Origin: Caldibacillus debilis DSM 16016
Lineage (GTDB): Bacteria > Bacillota > Bacilli > Bacillales > Caldibacillaceae
DNA length: 64,000 nt
Direction: 5' to 3'
NCBI RefSeq assembly: GCF_000383875.1
Contig: NZ_KB912883.1
Location: 22,339-86,338 of the forward strand
A program made the translations under genes and the position numbers. The notes beneath the pieces are model-generated. The model had not been told where the DNA came from and made no database searches. It was given only the letters and a program-made list of their open reading frames with translations. Position 1 is the first letter of the stretch. Every line of letters begins with the position of its first letter. Shown here piece after piece: positions 17,823 to 27,076 of the stretch.

Positions 17823-19358
17823 AACGGATTTCCCACATTCTATATTAAAGCCATGATAAAAAACCCTATCTTTTTTATTTATCTTTCATTTGTTTTATTT
17901 TTCGTATATTTTATAAAAGATTCTTTGCAAATTACCATTTTTCGGTTCGTTACGCTCTTTTTTCATGGTTACATTTGTTCCAATTTATTTCTTTTGATTT
18001 CCGCGGCGTGGGTGATTTCCAAGCAGTATGAAACGTTTGTTTTCTTAGAACGAGATGTGTTGAAAAAACAATGGAAGTTGCTTTTTTCTGCTTTCATTAT
18101 CAGTTCTGTCGTCGCCCTGTTGCCGATGGCAGCCATGGTCACTTTTAAAAACCCGCTGACGGATGGGGCTTTTCTATGGAAAGGCCTGGTCCATTTCTTC
18201 ATATTATGGACAATCTCGAACATGCTGGCGGCCACGATCGGGACGACCATTGGAATTTTAGTGCGACACAGGGCATCCATCTTACTTTCTTTACTTTTAT
18301 ATGGTTTCTTTTTGTGGAAATCGATGAATATGTCCTTTACCTATCAGGAGAAACTCCTAAATATTTTCGACGATCATATGCAAGCCATGACCAATACAAT
18401 GTCCGGCACGATCTTTAACCTGAATTATTTTTTGGACAAATTGTTCTTGATTTTATTGATGTTATTCTTGTTATTGATCACTTATAGCGTTTATCGTAAG
18501 GAAAAAACGGCATATATCCTGTTGGCGGTTCTGGCCCTGCTGGCCATGGAGGGGGTCGCCATTTCCGGTGAAAAAAACGTGCAAAAAATCCAGAAGTATC
18601 CCGCTGCGGAGTTCGCACATGTCCCTTATGCCGTTCAAACCTATAAAATGGACCTGGCTTTGACGAATAGGTTGGAAAATACGGCGGAGTTAGAAATGTC
18701 TTTTTCTGCCGCCGGCGACAATATCAAGTTGCTGCTGGACGATTGTTTCACAATCGATTCGGTGAAAGTGAACGATTCCCTCGTAAAGTTTACCCATAAA
18801 AATAATGTTTTGACCATATCTGCTACATATCGGCCAAACGAGACGAAAAAGGTCGTCGTTTCCTATGGGGGCGATGTCCAAATCGAAGACGAATTGGGTG
18901 TGCCGATTTATTATGTGACGAGCGATGCCGTCAATCTCCCCGGATGGCTCTTTGCGTGGTATCCCACCGTGCCCGAACCAAAACCTTCCTATTATGATGT
19001 TCACTTGGACGCTTCAACAAAGATTTATTCCAATTTGGGAATATTCACCGGCGAAACCGAGCGGGAAGGGGAAACGTCGAGTTTAAGCCTGTTTGCCGGA
19101 CAATATCAAACGCTGAAGGAGAATGGGCTGACTTACATTCTTCCAATAAATTACAATTTGGAAAATTTTCAATCAAGACTTGATCTTCTTATACAAGAAA
19201 AGACAAAAGAAAAACATCGGACATTAACAACATCGGATATTCAATTCTTACAGGACAGGGCATACAAAACGGTGATCGTCGGAAGTTGGCCCTATAATGC
19301 AAAAGACGGAGATATTCAGTTGGTCGGAAATACGCTCTTCTTCAACTATATGGAGTAA
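17820..19358 (+). CDS. ABC-2-type permease fused to a truncated M1-peptidase-like ectodomain
   Basis: 512-residue membrane protein. Residues 1-240 hold about six transmembrane helices of an ABC-2-like permease. A seventh helix ('AYILLAVLALLAMEGVAI') leads into an external beta-rich region (about 275-460) resembling the N-terminal domain of M1 aminopeptidase-like permeases, with 'MDLALTNRLENTAELEMSF' and 'WYPTVPEPKPSYYDVHLDAS'. The frame ends about where the catalytic HExxH helix would follow, so the protease part is absent. The ATPase gene follows after 9 bases. Base composition is markedly AT-richer than neighbouring genes, suggesting transfer. Substrate unknown; peptide export or self-protection is a guess. 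Confidence 0.65.
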   Translation: MNGFPTFYIKAMIKNPIFFIYLSFVLFFVYFIKDSLQITIFRFVTLFFHGYICSNLFLLISAAWVISKQYETFVFLERDVLKKQWKLLFSAFIISSVVALLPMAAMVTFKNPLTDGAFLWKGLVHFFILWTISNMLAATIGTTIGILVRHRASILLSLLLYGFFLWKSMNMSFTYQEKLLNIFDDHMQAMTNTMSGTIFNLNYFLDKLFLILLMLFLLLITYSVYRKEKTAYILLAVLALLAMEGVAISGEKNVQKIQKYPAAEFAHVPYAVQTYKMDLALTNRLENTAELEMSFSAAGDNIKLLLDDCFTIDSVKVNDSLVKFTHKNNVLTISATYRPNETKKVVVSYGGDVQIEDELGVPIYYVTSDAVNLPGWLFAWYPTVPEPKPSYYDVHLDASTKIYSNLGIFTGETEREGETSSLSLFAGQYQTLKENGLTYILPINYNLENFQSRLDLLIQEKTKEKHRTLTTSDIQFLQDRAYKTVIVGSWPYNAKDGDIQLVGNTLFFNYME

Positions 19359-19367
19359 AGGGGTTTA

Positions 19368-20243
19368 ATGGAGATGGGGAACCGATTATCAATTGAAAAC
19401 GTGTCCTTTTCATATGGAAAAAATACGGTGCTGGATAATATTTCGTTTACCTGTCGGGACGGGATCACCGCCCTATTGGGAAATAACGGAGCGGGAAAAA
19501 CCACATTAATGAATATTTTAACGGGATTGAATAAACCTTCGCACGGAAGAGTCATGTTGAACGGCATCGATTTATTAAAAACAAAGCCTTACCCCATCGA
19601 TCAGGTCGGCTATTTGCCGCAAAACTTCGATATGTATGGCAATGTTACCGGATATGATCTTCTGTCCTATGTTTTTGATTTAAAAAAAATAAAAAAGAAC
19701 AAAAAAGAAACGATCGATGAAGTCGTCGAACGATTCCACTTGACGTCCGTCATCAACAAAAGAATCGGAAAGTATTCGGGAGGCTATAAAAGAAGATTGG
19801 GCATCGCCCAGGCTGTCATCGGGAAACCGACCTTACTGATCATCGACGAACCAACAGCCGGCCTGGATCCGGAGGAGAGGGCGCAATTTAGGAAGTATCT
19901 GTCCGAGATCAGCAAAGATTCCATTACACTGATATCTACCCACATCATTGAAGATGTCGAATTGTACAGCCAACAGATCGTCATATTAAAAGATCATTCC
20001 ATTGCCTTTAACGGCTCAGTCGCAGAAATGATCGCCGAAAGTATCACGAATATACGAACGCTTGAAACGGATTTCGCGACATTGATGGACTTGCGGAAAA
20101 AGGTGACCATCATTGAAGAGAAACGGCTGGGCACCGATCGTTACAGGATCCGGTTTATCAAGGATAAACAGGACGTCGCCGGCAGTTATCAAGAAAAGGA
20201 GATTTCGTTGGAAAATGCGTACATCTATTTTCAAAACCGATAA
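19368..20243 (+). CDS. ABC transporter ATP-binding protein (ABC-2 exporter type)
   Basis: 291-residue ATPase energising the membrane proteins encoded on both sides. Walker A is 'GNNGAGKTT', the signature 'YSGGYKRRLGIAQA', Walker B 'LLIIDEPTAGLDPEE' and the switch histidine lies in 'STHIIEDVE'. The C-terminal 60 residues form the variable region common in drug/peptide exporter ATPases. Ribosome site AAAGGGG precedes ATG 19368. Its 3' end overlaps the next permease gene by 29 bases. Together the three genes form one cassette on the low-GC island. Confidence 0.9.
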   Translation: MEMGNRLSIENVSFSYGKNTVLDNISFTCRDGITALLGNNGAGKTTLMNILTGLNKPSHGRVMLNGIDLLKTKPYPIDQVGYLPQNFDMYGNVTGYDLLSYVFDLKKIKKNKKETIDEVVERFHLTSVINKRIGKYSGGYKRRLGIAQAVIGKPTLLIIDEPTAGLDPEERAQFRKYLSEISKDSITLISTHIIEDVELYSQQIVILKDHSIAFNGSVAEMIAESITNIRTLETDFATLMDLRKKVTIIEEKRLGTDRYRIRFIKDKQDVAGSYQEKEISLENAYIYFQNR

Positions 20244-20919
20244 CGTCTTTTTCAAGCATTACTTTAAAATCTATGATATTCGCGGGTTCAAATTGAAAAT
20301 AACCGCTGCGCTCCTTTTGCTCCTGTTCGTTTATTCTGTTTTTTTTCCCGCTCCATCCAACTATCTCCTATCCCTAAGGGCGAAATACCGTCTATTTAGT
20401 GTCGATCGTTTGTATGATTATACCGTGCCGCTTTTGGCGGCCTTGATGACCGCTTTTGCGTTTTTTAATGATTATAAGAATCAGACCTACCGGTTTCTGG
20501 GTTACTATCATCCGGGCCCCTTCAACCGTCCAATGGTTTACCGTTGGGCGATCATTGTTTTCCTCTTTTGCATCGGCTCGTTTGTTTCAGCGGGATTCTA
20601 TTACCGCAATGTTTCTTTTTTCGGCCTGACTGGCTTTTTCTTGAGCGTGCGTTTTCTCCCGAATATTGTTTTTCTTTCCGCGCTCATGTTGTGCGTCACC
20701 GCTTTAACGAAGAACAGCTATGCCGGTCTTTTCGTGACGCTCGTCTATTATATCCTTGATCTGTTTTCGCAGGGAAGATTTTTCAAACTCTTTTCCATGG
20801 GGGCGAATGCGGCGAATTTTTATTATGCCATCTCGCCGGAATACTATCTTTTCAATCGTTTATTGCTTTGTTTGGCCGCCGGATGTTTCTTAGGCCTTGC
20901 TTGTTATCAACGCCGTTGA
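20215..20919 (+). CDS. ABC-2-like membrane permease subunit
   Basis: 234-residue membrane protein with about six hydrophobic segments ('LKITAALLLLLFVYSVFF', 'YTVPLLAALMTAFAFFNDY', 'WAIIVFLFCIGSFVSAGFYY' and three more). It lacks an ATPase or peptidase motif. ATG 20215 lies inside the ATPase gene, with AAAAGGAG about 13 bases upstream, indicating coupled translation. It probably pairs with the 17820 permease and the ATPase as a heteromeric exporter. No close family name can be given. Confidence 0.65.
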   Translation: MRTSIFKTDNVFFKHYFKIYDIRGFKLKITAALLLLLFVYSVFFPAPSNYLLSLRAKYRLFSVDRLYDYTVPLLAALMTAFAFFNDYKNQTYRFLGYYHPGPFNRPMVYRWAIIVFLFCIGSFVSAGFYYRNVSFFGLTGFFLSVRFLPNIVFLSALMLCVTALTKNSYAGLFVTLVYYILDLFSQGRFFKLFSMGANAANFYYAISPEYYLFNRLLLCLAAGCFLGLACYQRR

Positions 20920-21017
20920 GGTGGCCGGCATCCGGATGGCCGCGGATGTGGGTGCGCCCATGCCGCTTCAAGATAAGTGCCCGCGGTGTTTCTAACCCGG
21001 CCGTTTCATGTTCCGTT

Positions 21018-21079
21018 AAAAAAGCATCCGCCGCGCTCCTCGCAGGACCCGGAACGGGACGCCGAGCGCAGGCGGATGC
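21018..21079 (-). terminator. terminator of pepT
   Basis: GCATCCGCC-GCGCTC (21024-21038) pairs with GAGCGC-A-GGCGGATGC (21064-21079). On the minus strand the stem is followed by TTTTTT (21023-21018), so it terminates pepT. Confidence 0.85.
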
Positions 21080-21134
21080 GGTATGTGGGTCACATGATGA
21101 AACGCCGGGTATCGAATGGCTCGCCGCGTTTCAT

Positions 21135-22367
21135 TCAAGCGCGTTGTTCAAACAGCTTGATGATTTCGATGATGACGTTCGTCGCTTTGATCATGTTGTC
21201 GACGGAAATGTATTCGTACTTGCCGTGGAAGTTTTCGCCGCCGGTAAAGATGTTCGGCGTCGGCAGGCCCATGTAGGACAACTGCGAGCCGTCCGTACCG
21301 CCGCGGATCGGGGAAATGATCGGTTCGATCCCCAGATTTTTCATCGCCTGTTGCGCGATGTCGACGATTTCTTTGACCGGTTCGATTTTTTCCCGCATGT
21401 TGTAATATTGGTCTTTCATGTCCAAAAGGATGTTGTCCCGGCCGTATGTTTCCCGCAATCTTTCCACGATGGAAGACAAGGTCTTCTTTTTGTTTTCAAA
21501 TTCCTGCCGGTCGAAGTCGCGAATGATATAGTACAGTTCGGTCTTTTCCACATTCCCTTGGAAGGAAAGCAGATGGTAGAATCCTTCATATCCATCCGTA
21601 TATTCCGGCGCCTGTTTTTCCGGAAGCATGCGGTGCAATTCCATGGCGATCTTCATGGAGTTGACCATCTTTCCCTTCGCCGTGCCAGGGTGGATGTTGT
21701 TTCCTTTGATCGTGATTTTGGCGCTGGCCGCGTTGAAGCTTTCGTACTGCAATTCGCCGATGCGGCCGCCGTCCATCGTATAGGCGTATTTGGCGTTGAA
21801 TTTTTTCACGTCAAATTTGTGCGGCCCCCTGCCGATTTCTTCATCGGGGGTGAAAGCGACCCGGACTTTCCCGTGCTTGATTTCCGGATGCCGCAGCAGG
21901 TAGTTCATCGCCGTCATGATCTCCGCGACGCCGGCCTTATCATCGGCGCCGAGCAAAGTCGTCCCGTCCGTCGTAATTAACGTGTGGCCGACATAAAGAT
22001 TTAGGGAAGGGAATTCTTTCGGCGAAAGGACGATATTTTCTTCCCGGTTCAAAAGGATGTCCTTGCCGTCGTAATTTTCGATGATCTGCGGTTTCACGTT
22101 TTTTCCGGTGAAATCGGGGGCCGTGTCCACATGGGCCAAAAAACCGATCGTCGGCACGTCCTTATCCGTGTTGGCCGGCAAGGTGGCGAACACATATCCG
22201 TTTTCATCGATCGTTACTTCTTCCATGCCGATTTCTTTTAATTCATCGACAAGTTTGTTCAACAGCACCAGCTGGCCGGGTGTGGAAGGGCAGGTGGCGC
22301 TGTCCTCGTTGGATTGGGTGTCGATTTGGACATAGGATGTGAAACGACGGATCAATTCTTCTTTCAT
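21135..22367 (-). CDS. pepT: peptidase T (tripeptide aminopeptidase)
   Basis: 410-residue zinc exopeptidase of the M20 family that removes N-terminal residues from tripeptides in the cytoplasm. Zinc and catalytic residues lie in '[11 protein letters not shown]', '[14 protein letters not shown]', '[10 protein letters not shown]' and '[12 protein letters not shown]', and near the C-terminus in '[16 protein letters not shown]'. Length is that of B. subtilis PepT. The M-K-E-E-L start at 22367, preceded by AAAGGAG, matches family N-termini. An open frame runs another 378 bases upstream, but it crosses the repeat array and is not coding. It has its own terminator. Confidence 0.95.
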   Translation of the reverse strand: MKEELIRRFTSYVQIDTQSNEDSATCPSTPGQLVLLNKLVDELKEIGMEEVTIDENGYVFATLPANTDKDVPTIGFLAHVDTAPDFTGKNVKPQIIENYDGKDILLNREENIVLSPKEFPSLNLYVGHTLITTDGTTLLGADDKAGVAEIMTAMNYLLRHPEIKHGKVRVAFTPDEEIGRGPHKFDVKKFNAKYAYTMDGGRIGELQYESFNAASAKITIKGNNIHPGTAKGKMVNSMKIAMELHRMLPEKQAPEYTDGYEGFYHLLSFQGNVEKTELYYIIRDFDRQEFENKKKTLSSIVERLRETYGRDNILLDMKDQYYNMREKIEPVKEIVDIAQQAMKNLGIEPIISPIRGGTDGSQLSYMGLPTPNIFTGGENFHGKYEYISVDNMIKATNVIIEIIKLFEQRA

Positions 22368-22487
22368 TCCCGTTTTCAACTCCTTTTTGCAGAACTTTCG
22401 AAACTTGCCATCAGATAAAAATATCATATCACAAATGGAAGGCGCTGAAGAGGAAAAATTGCCCGGGCGGCGTTTCCCGTTTCGGTC

Positions 22488-22931
22488 ATGATTTCGGACA
22501 AACCGCAGCGGATGTTGGACACCGAAAAGGATGATGGACATTTTTCGTCCGGTGACGGACGTTTTTTTCGTGATGATCGATATTTTTTCTTTTATGTCGG
22601 ACAAATTTTTTCCATGTTGAACAAAAATTTTCCAATGTTGGACCGATCGTTGAAAATGTCGGACAGTCCCATGCGATGTTGGACGATTTTTTTCAGATAT
22701 GGACCGATCCGGTTGAAATGTTGGACCGTCCGTCCCGAAAGCCAAAAGGAATGTCGAACGTTTTACCCAATATGTTGAACAAACGGTATCGTTGTTTGAA
22801 CATTGTGCAAAAAATGCAGAACATTTCCGGTCACGAAGAAAAAATGGCGGACATTCCGGATCGGAAATACAGAATGTCGGATATTCCTCCTATGTTGAAC
22901 GAAAAACTTTCCATGTCGGTCCATGACCGTC
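22488..22931. repeat. helically spaced array of about 20 short imperfect palindromes
   Basis: A 9-base unit close to ATGTYGRAC (core TGTYNRACA is an imperfect palindrome) recurs at 22512, 22531, 22552, 22573, 22594, 22614, 22635, 22656, 22676, 22696, 22718, 22751, 22772, 22793, 22814, 22844, 22874, 22892 and 22913. A further degenerate unit lies near 22488. Most steps are 19-22 bases, i.e. two helical turns; three steps are 30-33. Between units the sequence is T/A-rich and not conserved. It lies between the diverging pepT and ABC exporter genes. Function unknown. Confidence 0.75.
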
Positions 22932-23379
22932 CGGCCGGAAATGCCGGAGCCCCTGACTCGCGCCTCAGTCTCTGCACATACCGGGAAAAGATGGAGTTGA
23001 ACCAGTCGCTTCTTCCCCGAAATCCCCATAAAACTTGGAAGGTTGGGACCCGTCGCGTCTTACCGGCAATCCCTCCGGGATCCTGTTAAAAAACGGTTCT
23101 GACGATCGGATGAGGCGCCGATGATCCCGGGAATTTTTGCGTCGCCCTTCGGTCAGAGACAATAATGGAAATTTTCCGCGGATTCGGGTAAAATTAAAAG
23201 CATATCGCCGCCAGGGGAAACATCCGTTCGATGAACGGAACCGAGAAGGCAAATCCATGGGAAGGAACGGGATTTATTCCGTAAAGTTTTGCCCGGATGT
23301 TTCATCGGATCCAAGAGGTTGATCTTCCTCATGGGATTTCCATTCCGCAAGGTTTTGCCAGTAAGGAGGAATAGGCGGT
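22932..23379. other. gene-free stretch upstream of the ABC exporter
   Basis: No supported gene. GC-rich, with short open frames in several registers but no ribosome sites. The promoter of the exporter gene should lie in the last 200 bases; a TAAAAT near 23190 has no good partner. Confidence 0.35.
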
Positions 23380-25113
23380 ATGATCCGCAGGTTTTTTTCA
23401 TATTATAAGCCCCATAAAAAACTGTTTCTCCTCGATTTTTCCAGCGCGGTCGTCGTCGCCGTCTTGGAACTGGCCTTTCCGGTTGCCGTCCAATGGTTTG
23501 TCGACGATCTTCTCCCGGAAGGGAACTGGGGAAAAATCGTTTCCGTCGGCGCGGGGCTGCTGGCGTTGTATCTCATCAACACCGTGCTGCAATATATCGT
23601 CACCTACTACGGCCATATGCTCGGCGTCAACATCGAAACGAACTTGCGCCAGCAATTGTTTGAACAGGTGCAAAGGCAATCCTTCCGGTTCTTTGACAAT
23701 ACGAAGACGGGGCACATCATGAGCCGGATTACCAACGATTTGTTCGATATCGGCGAATTGGCCCACCACGGCCCGGAAGATTTTTTCATCTCGGTGATGA
23801 CCTTTTTGGGCGCCTTTGCCATCATGCTTTCCGTCAATCCCCGAATGACCTTGGTTACCGTCCTGATCGTCCCGCTGTTGATTTGGCTGATTTGGATTTG
23901 CAATATCAAGATGAACCGGGCCTGGAGTGAGATGTACCAAAAGATTGCCGACGTCAACGCGAGGGTGGAGGACAGCGTCCAGGGGGCCCGCGTCGTTCAG
24001 TCGTTTACCAATGAAGATTACGAGATTGCGAGGTTCAAAACCGACAACCAAAGGTTCCGGCGGGCGAAATTGCAAGCCTATCACGTGATGGCCTATACGA
24101 ATTCGGGCATCTATTTCATGATGAGGATATCCACCCTCGCCGTCCTCATTTACGGGGCGTGGCAATGTTATCAGGGACAGCTCACCTACGGGGAACTGGT
24201 CGCCTTCCTGCTGTATGTCAATATTTTGTTCAAGCCCATCGACAAGATCAGCTCCCTGATGGAATTGTACCCGAAGGGGATGGCCGGCTTTAAGCGATTC
24301 CTCCAGATCATGGACCGGGAACCGGATGTCAAGGACCGGGAGGGCGCCGTCAACGTCGACCGTCTCCGCGGCGAGATCCGGTTTTCCAATGTTTCTTTCC
24401 GCTACGAAAAGGATAAGCAGGTGTTGGAAAACATCAATCTCCATATCCGCGCCGGGGAAACGGTGGCCTTCGTCGGTCCGTCGGGCGCGGGGAAAACGAC
24501 GATCTGTTCCCTGATCCCCCGGTTTTACGATGTGGATGAGGGTTCCATCACCATCGACGGGATCGATGTCCGGGACATGACGAAAAAATCGTTGCGGAAA
24601 CAAATCGGCATCGTCCAACAGGACGTATTTTTGTTTACGGGAACGATCAGGGAAAATATCGCTTACGGAAAGCTGGACGCCACCGAAGCGGAGATCCGGG
24701 AAGCGGCGAGGAAAGCCCGTTTGGACCAGTTTGTCGAGTCGCTTCCGGACGGCTATGAAACGCAGGTGGGAGAAAGGGGATTGAAGCTGTCCGGCGGGCA
24801 AAAACAGCGGATCGCCATCGCCCGGATGTTTTTGAAAAATCCGCCCATCCTGATTTTGGATGAGGCCACTTCCGCCCTCGATTCGGAGACGGAACGGATG
24901 ATCCAGGACGCCTTGGAGGAGCTGTCGGAAAACCGGACGACGTTGGTGATCGCCCACCGGTTCGCCACCATCCGGAACGCCGACCGCATCGTCGTTGTAA
25001 CGGAAAAGGGGATCGCGGAGGAAGGCACCCTGGAAGAGCTGTTGGAGAAAGACGGCCTGTTTGCCCGGATGTACCGCGCCCAATTCCATCCCTTTGAACC
25101 GGCTGCCCGCTAG
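23380..25113 (+). CDS. homodimeric ABC exporter (fused permease-ATPase)
   Basis: 577-residue half-transporter like B. subtilis YgaD and other MsbA/LmrA-type lipid or drug exporters. Six transmembrane helices occupy residues 1-300, including the conserved 'FFDNTKTGHIMSRITNDL' coupling region. The ATPase domain (about 335-577) has Walker A 'GPSGAGKTT', Q-loop 'IGIVQQDVFLF', signature 'LSGGQKQRIAIAR', Walker B 'ILILDEATSALD' and H-loop 'IAHRFATI'. Ribosome site AAGGAGGAATAGGCGGT precedes ATG 23380. Single gene with a triple terminator behind it. Substrate not predictable. Confidence 0.9.
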   Translation: MIRRFFSYYKPHKKLFLLDFSSAVVVAVLELAFPVAVQWFVDDLLPEGNWGKIVSVGAGLLALYLINTVLQYIVTYYGHMLGVNIETNLRQQLFEQVQRQSFRFFDNTKTGHIMSRITNDLFDIGELAHHGPEDFFISVMTFLGAFAIMLSVNPRMTLVTVLIVPLLIWLIWICNIKMNRAWSEMYQKIADVNARVEDSVQGARVVQSFTNEDYEIARFKTDNQRFRRAKLQAYHVMAYTNSGIYFMMRISTLAVLIYGAWQCYQGQLTYGELVAFLLYVNILFKPIDKISSLMELYPKGMAGFKRFLQIMDREPDVKDREGAVNVDRLRGEIRFSNVSFRYEKDKQVLENINLHIRAGETVAFVGPSGAGKTTICSLIPRFYDVDEGSITIDGIDVRDMTKKSLRKQIGIVQQDVFLFTGTIRENIAYGKLDATEAEIREAARKARLDQFVESLPDGYETQVGERGLKLSGGQKQRIAIARMFLKNPPILILDEATSALDSETERMIQDALEELSENRTTLVIAHRFATIRNADRIVVVTEKGIAEEGTLEELLEKDGLFARMYRAQFHPFEPAAR

Positions 25114-25341
25114 GAGCAAAAACAAGAAAAGAAGACGGAAGGCTCGCCCCGCAGGGGGAAGCTTCCTTCCGTCTTTTATGATTCATCCGTTATTCATTCA
25201 GGCTCAGGAGCAAAAATAAGACGGAAGGGCTCGCCCGCAGGGGGGCCCTTCCGTCTTTTATGATTCGCCCATTATTCATTCAAGGCCAAGGAGCAAAAAA
25301 TAAGACGGAAGGGATCGCCCCGCAAAGGGGATCTCCCCTCC
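25112..25341. terminator. triplicated bidirectional terminator
   Basis: Three related hairpin units start with AGGAGC at 25112, 25206 and 25289. Each has a stem built on AAGACGGAAGG / CCTTCCGTCTT followed by TTTAT, and each left arm is preceded by an A-run, so all can act in both directions. They end the ABC exporter gene (plus) and tcyP (minus). Loops differ (about 25143-25164, 25231-25244, 25326-25335), as do unit lengths (94 and 83). Confidence 0.88.
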
Positions 25342-25350
25342 GTCTTTTTA

Positions 25351-26745
25351 TTATTCGTCCACCTTTAATTCGGCCAGATTCCGGTCGTTGTATACCCCCG
25401 TGTCCAATGCTTTTGTCACGCGGCTTGTTAACAGGCCGGACACCATGCTGCCGCTGACGTTTAATGCGGTCCTGCCCATGTCGATCAGCGGTTCGACGGA
25501 AATCAGCAGGCCGACGATGGCGATCGGCAGGTTCAAAACGGAAAGGACGATCAGGGAGGCGAAGGTGGCCCCGCCGCCGACGCCGGCCACGCCGAAGGAG
25601 CTGATCATGACGACCGCGATGACGGTCAGGATAAAGCCGAGATCATGGGGATTAATCCCCACGGAGGGAGCGACCATCACCGCCAGCATGGCCGGATAGA
25701 TCCCCGCGCACCCGTTTTGCCCGATCGACAGGCTGAAGGGTCCGGCAAAATTGGCGATCGATTCGGGAACGCCCAGCTGTTCCGTTTGCGTTTTTAAGTT
25801 TAACGGCAAGGTTCCCGCGCTGGAGCGGGAGGTAAAGGCGAAGGTCAAGGCGGGCATCGCCTTCCGCACGTAGATGAACGGATTCAACTTCGCCAAGCCG
25901 ATGAGCAGCAGATGGACGGCAAACATGAGGATCAGCGCCACATAGGAAGCGACGACGAATGTCCCCAGTTTAACGATGGCGTCGAAGTCGCTGGTTGCCG
26001 TCACCTTTGCCATCAGGGCCAACACGCCGTAGGGCGTCAGGCGGAGAATCAACGTCACGATGCGCATGATGACGGCGAAGAGGGCATCGATGATCTTCGC
26101 GAACAATTCCGCTTGTTCCGGCTGTTTTCTCTTCACCCCGAGATAGGCGATTCCGATGAATGCGGCGAAAATGACGACGGCGATCGTCGAGGTCGGGCGG
26201 GTGCCGGCGAGATCCGCGAAGGGATTCGCAGGCAAAAATTCCACGATCTGGCCCGGAAGCGTCATATCTTGGATGGACCCCATCTTTTCGCTCAATTCCG
26301 CGTTCCTGGCCGCCTCCGCTTTCCCTTCGGTCAATTGGATGCCCTCCAGCTGGAAACCGAGGGCGGAAAAGACTCCGATGGCGGCGGCGATGGCCGTCGT
26401 TCCCAAAAGGATGCCGATGACGAGGAAGCTGATTTTCCCCAGGTTTTTGGTCGCGCGCAATTTCGTAAAGGCGCCGACGATCGAGATGAAGACGAGGGGC
26501 ATGACGATCATTTGCAGCAGTTTCACGTAGCCGGCGCCCACGATGTTATACCAATCGATCGTCGTTAGCGTCACTTTTGAGCCGGTGCCGTACAGGGCGT
26601 GGATCATGAGCCCCAGCAATATCCCCAGTCCGAGGCCGGTGAAGACCCGCTTGGAAAAGGAGACATGCCTTTTTTGCTGCCAAAACAAAATGCCGATGAG
26701 TGCCAATAAAATAAGAATGTTAACGATGACGAGAAGCGTGTCCAT
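25351..26745 (-). CDS. tcyP: L-cystine symporter TcyP
   Basis: 464-residue sodium/proton-dependent transporter of the dicarboxylate/amino acid:cation symporter family, very like B. subtilis TcyP (YhcL), which imports L-cystine. Diagnostic stretches are 'VKLLQMIVMPLVFISIVGAF', the serine-rich loop 'TFAFTSRSSAGTLPLN', 'SIGQNGCAGIYPAMLA' and 'VGGGATFASLIVLSVLNLP' of the two re-entrant hairpins. GAAGGAGGAAAAG is a good ribosome site for ATG 26745. Single gene; the leader contains a TATAAT-like box, but no S-box or T-box was seen. Confidence 0.92.
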   Translation of the reverse strand: MDTLLVIVNILILLALIGILFWQQKRHVSFSKRVFTGLGLGILLGLMIHALYGTGSKVTLTTIDWYNIVGAGYVKLLQMIVMPLVFISIVGAFTKLRATKNLGKISFLVIGILLGTTAIAAAIGVFSALGFQLEGIQLTEGKAEAARNAELSEKMGSIQDMTLPGQIVEFLPANPFADLAGTRPTSTIAVVIFAAFIGIAYLGVKRKQPEQAELFAKIIDALFAVIMRIVTLILRLTPYGVLALMAKVTATSDFDAIVKLGTFVVASYVALILMFAVHLLLIGLAKLNPFIYVRKAMPALTFAFTSRSSAGTLPLNLKTQTEQLGVPESIANFAGPFSLSIGQNGCAGIYPAMLAVMVAPSVGINPHDLGFILTVIAVVMISSFGVAGVGGGATFASLIVLSVLNLPIAIVGLLISVEPLIDMGRTALNVSGSMVSGLLTSRVTKALDTGVYNDRNLAELKVDE

Positions 26746-27076
26746 TCTTTTCCTCCTTCATTCAAATGATGAGCTTACTGCATGCAAATTATACTATAAT
26801 ACGGAAAATCCGATAGATAAAGTAAGAAATACGGGGAAAGACGAAGAAAAAGAATTTTGACAACTCCCCGCTCCAAAAACGGCCCCCTCTCTTCCCCCTG
26901 GCCTCTTCCGCCCCTGTAAACGCTTTAACCGTTAACGGAATAAAGGTAATTTCGGGAAATATCCAAATAAACCGCGAAAAGGAAAAAATGAAATATTTCA
27001 TAAAATTACATATTGATATAATAATTAAATAGTGAAATAATATCATATATATGCAACCAGACAAGGTGGGATGCGC
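26746..27076. other. divergent promoter region with near-cre sequence
   Basis: AT-rich intergenic region between the diverging tcyP and peptide-transport genes. TGTAAACGCTTTAA at 26915-26928 fits the CcpA (cre) consensus except for one terminal base, hinting at catabolite control of the peptide operon. No complete -35/-10 pair could be fixed. Confidence 0.4.

Noticed and set aside
22368..22745. 126-codon N-terminal extension of pepT through the repeat array
   Set aside because: PepT homologues start at 22367 with a good ribosome site; the extension only reads the repeats.
22494..23089. Small proteins with recurring M-L-D / M-S-D motifs in the repeat array
   Set aside because: They arise from reading the ATGTYGRAC units; steps of 20 and 21 bases mix frames and no ribosome sites precede them.
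23398..25125. 575-codon open frame opposite the ABC exporter
   Set aside because: Antisense shadow of a GC-rich gene; no family resemblance and no ribosome site.
26915..26928. cre site before the peptide-transport operon
   Set aside because: One fixed consensus base is wrong (AA for CA); kept only as a remark, not as a called site.
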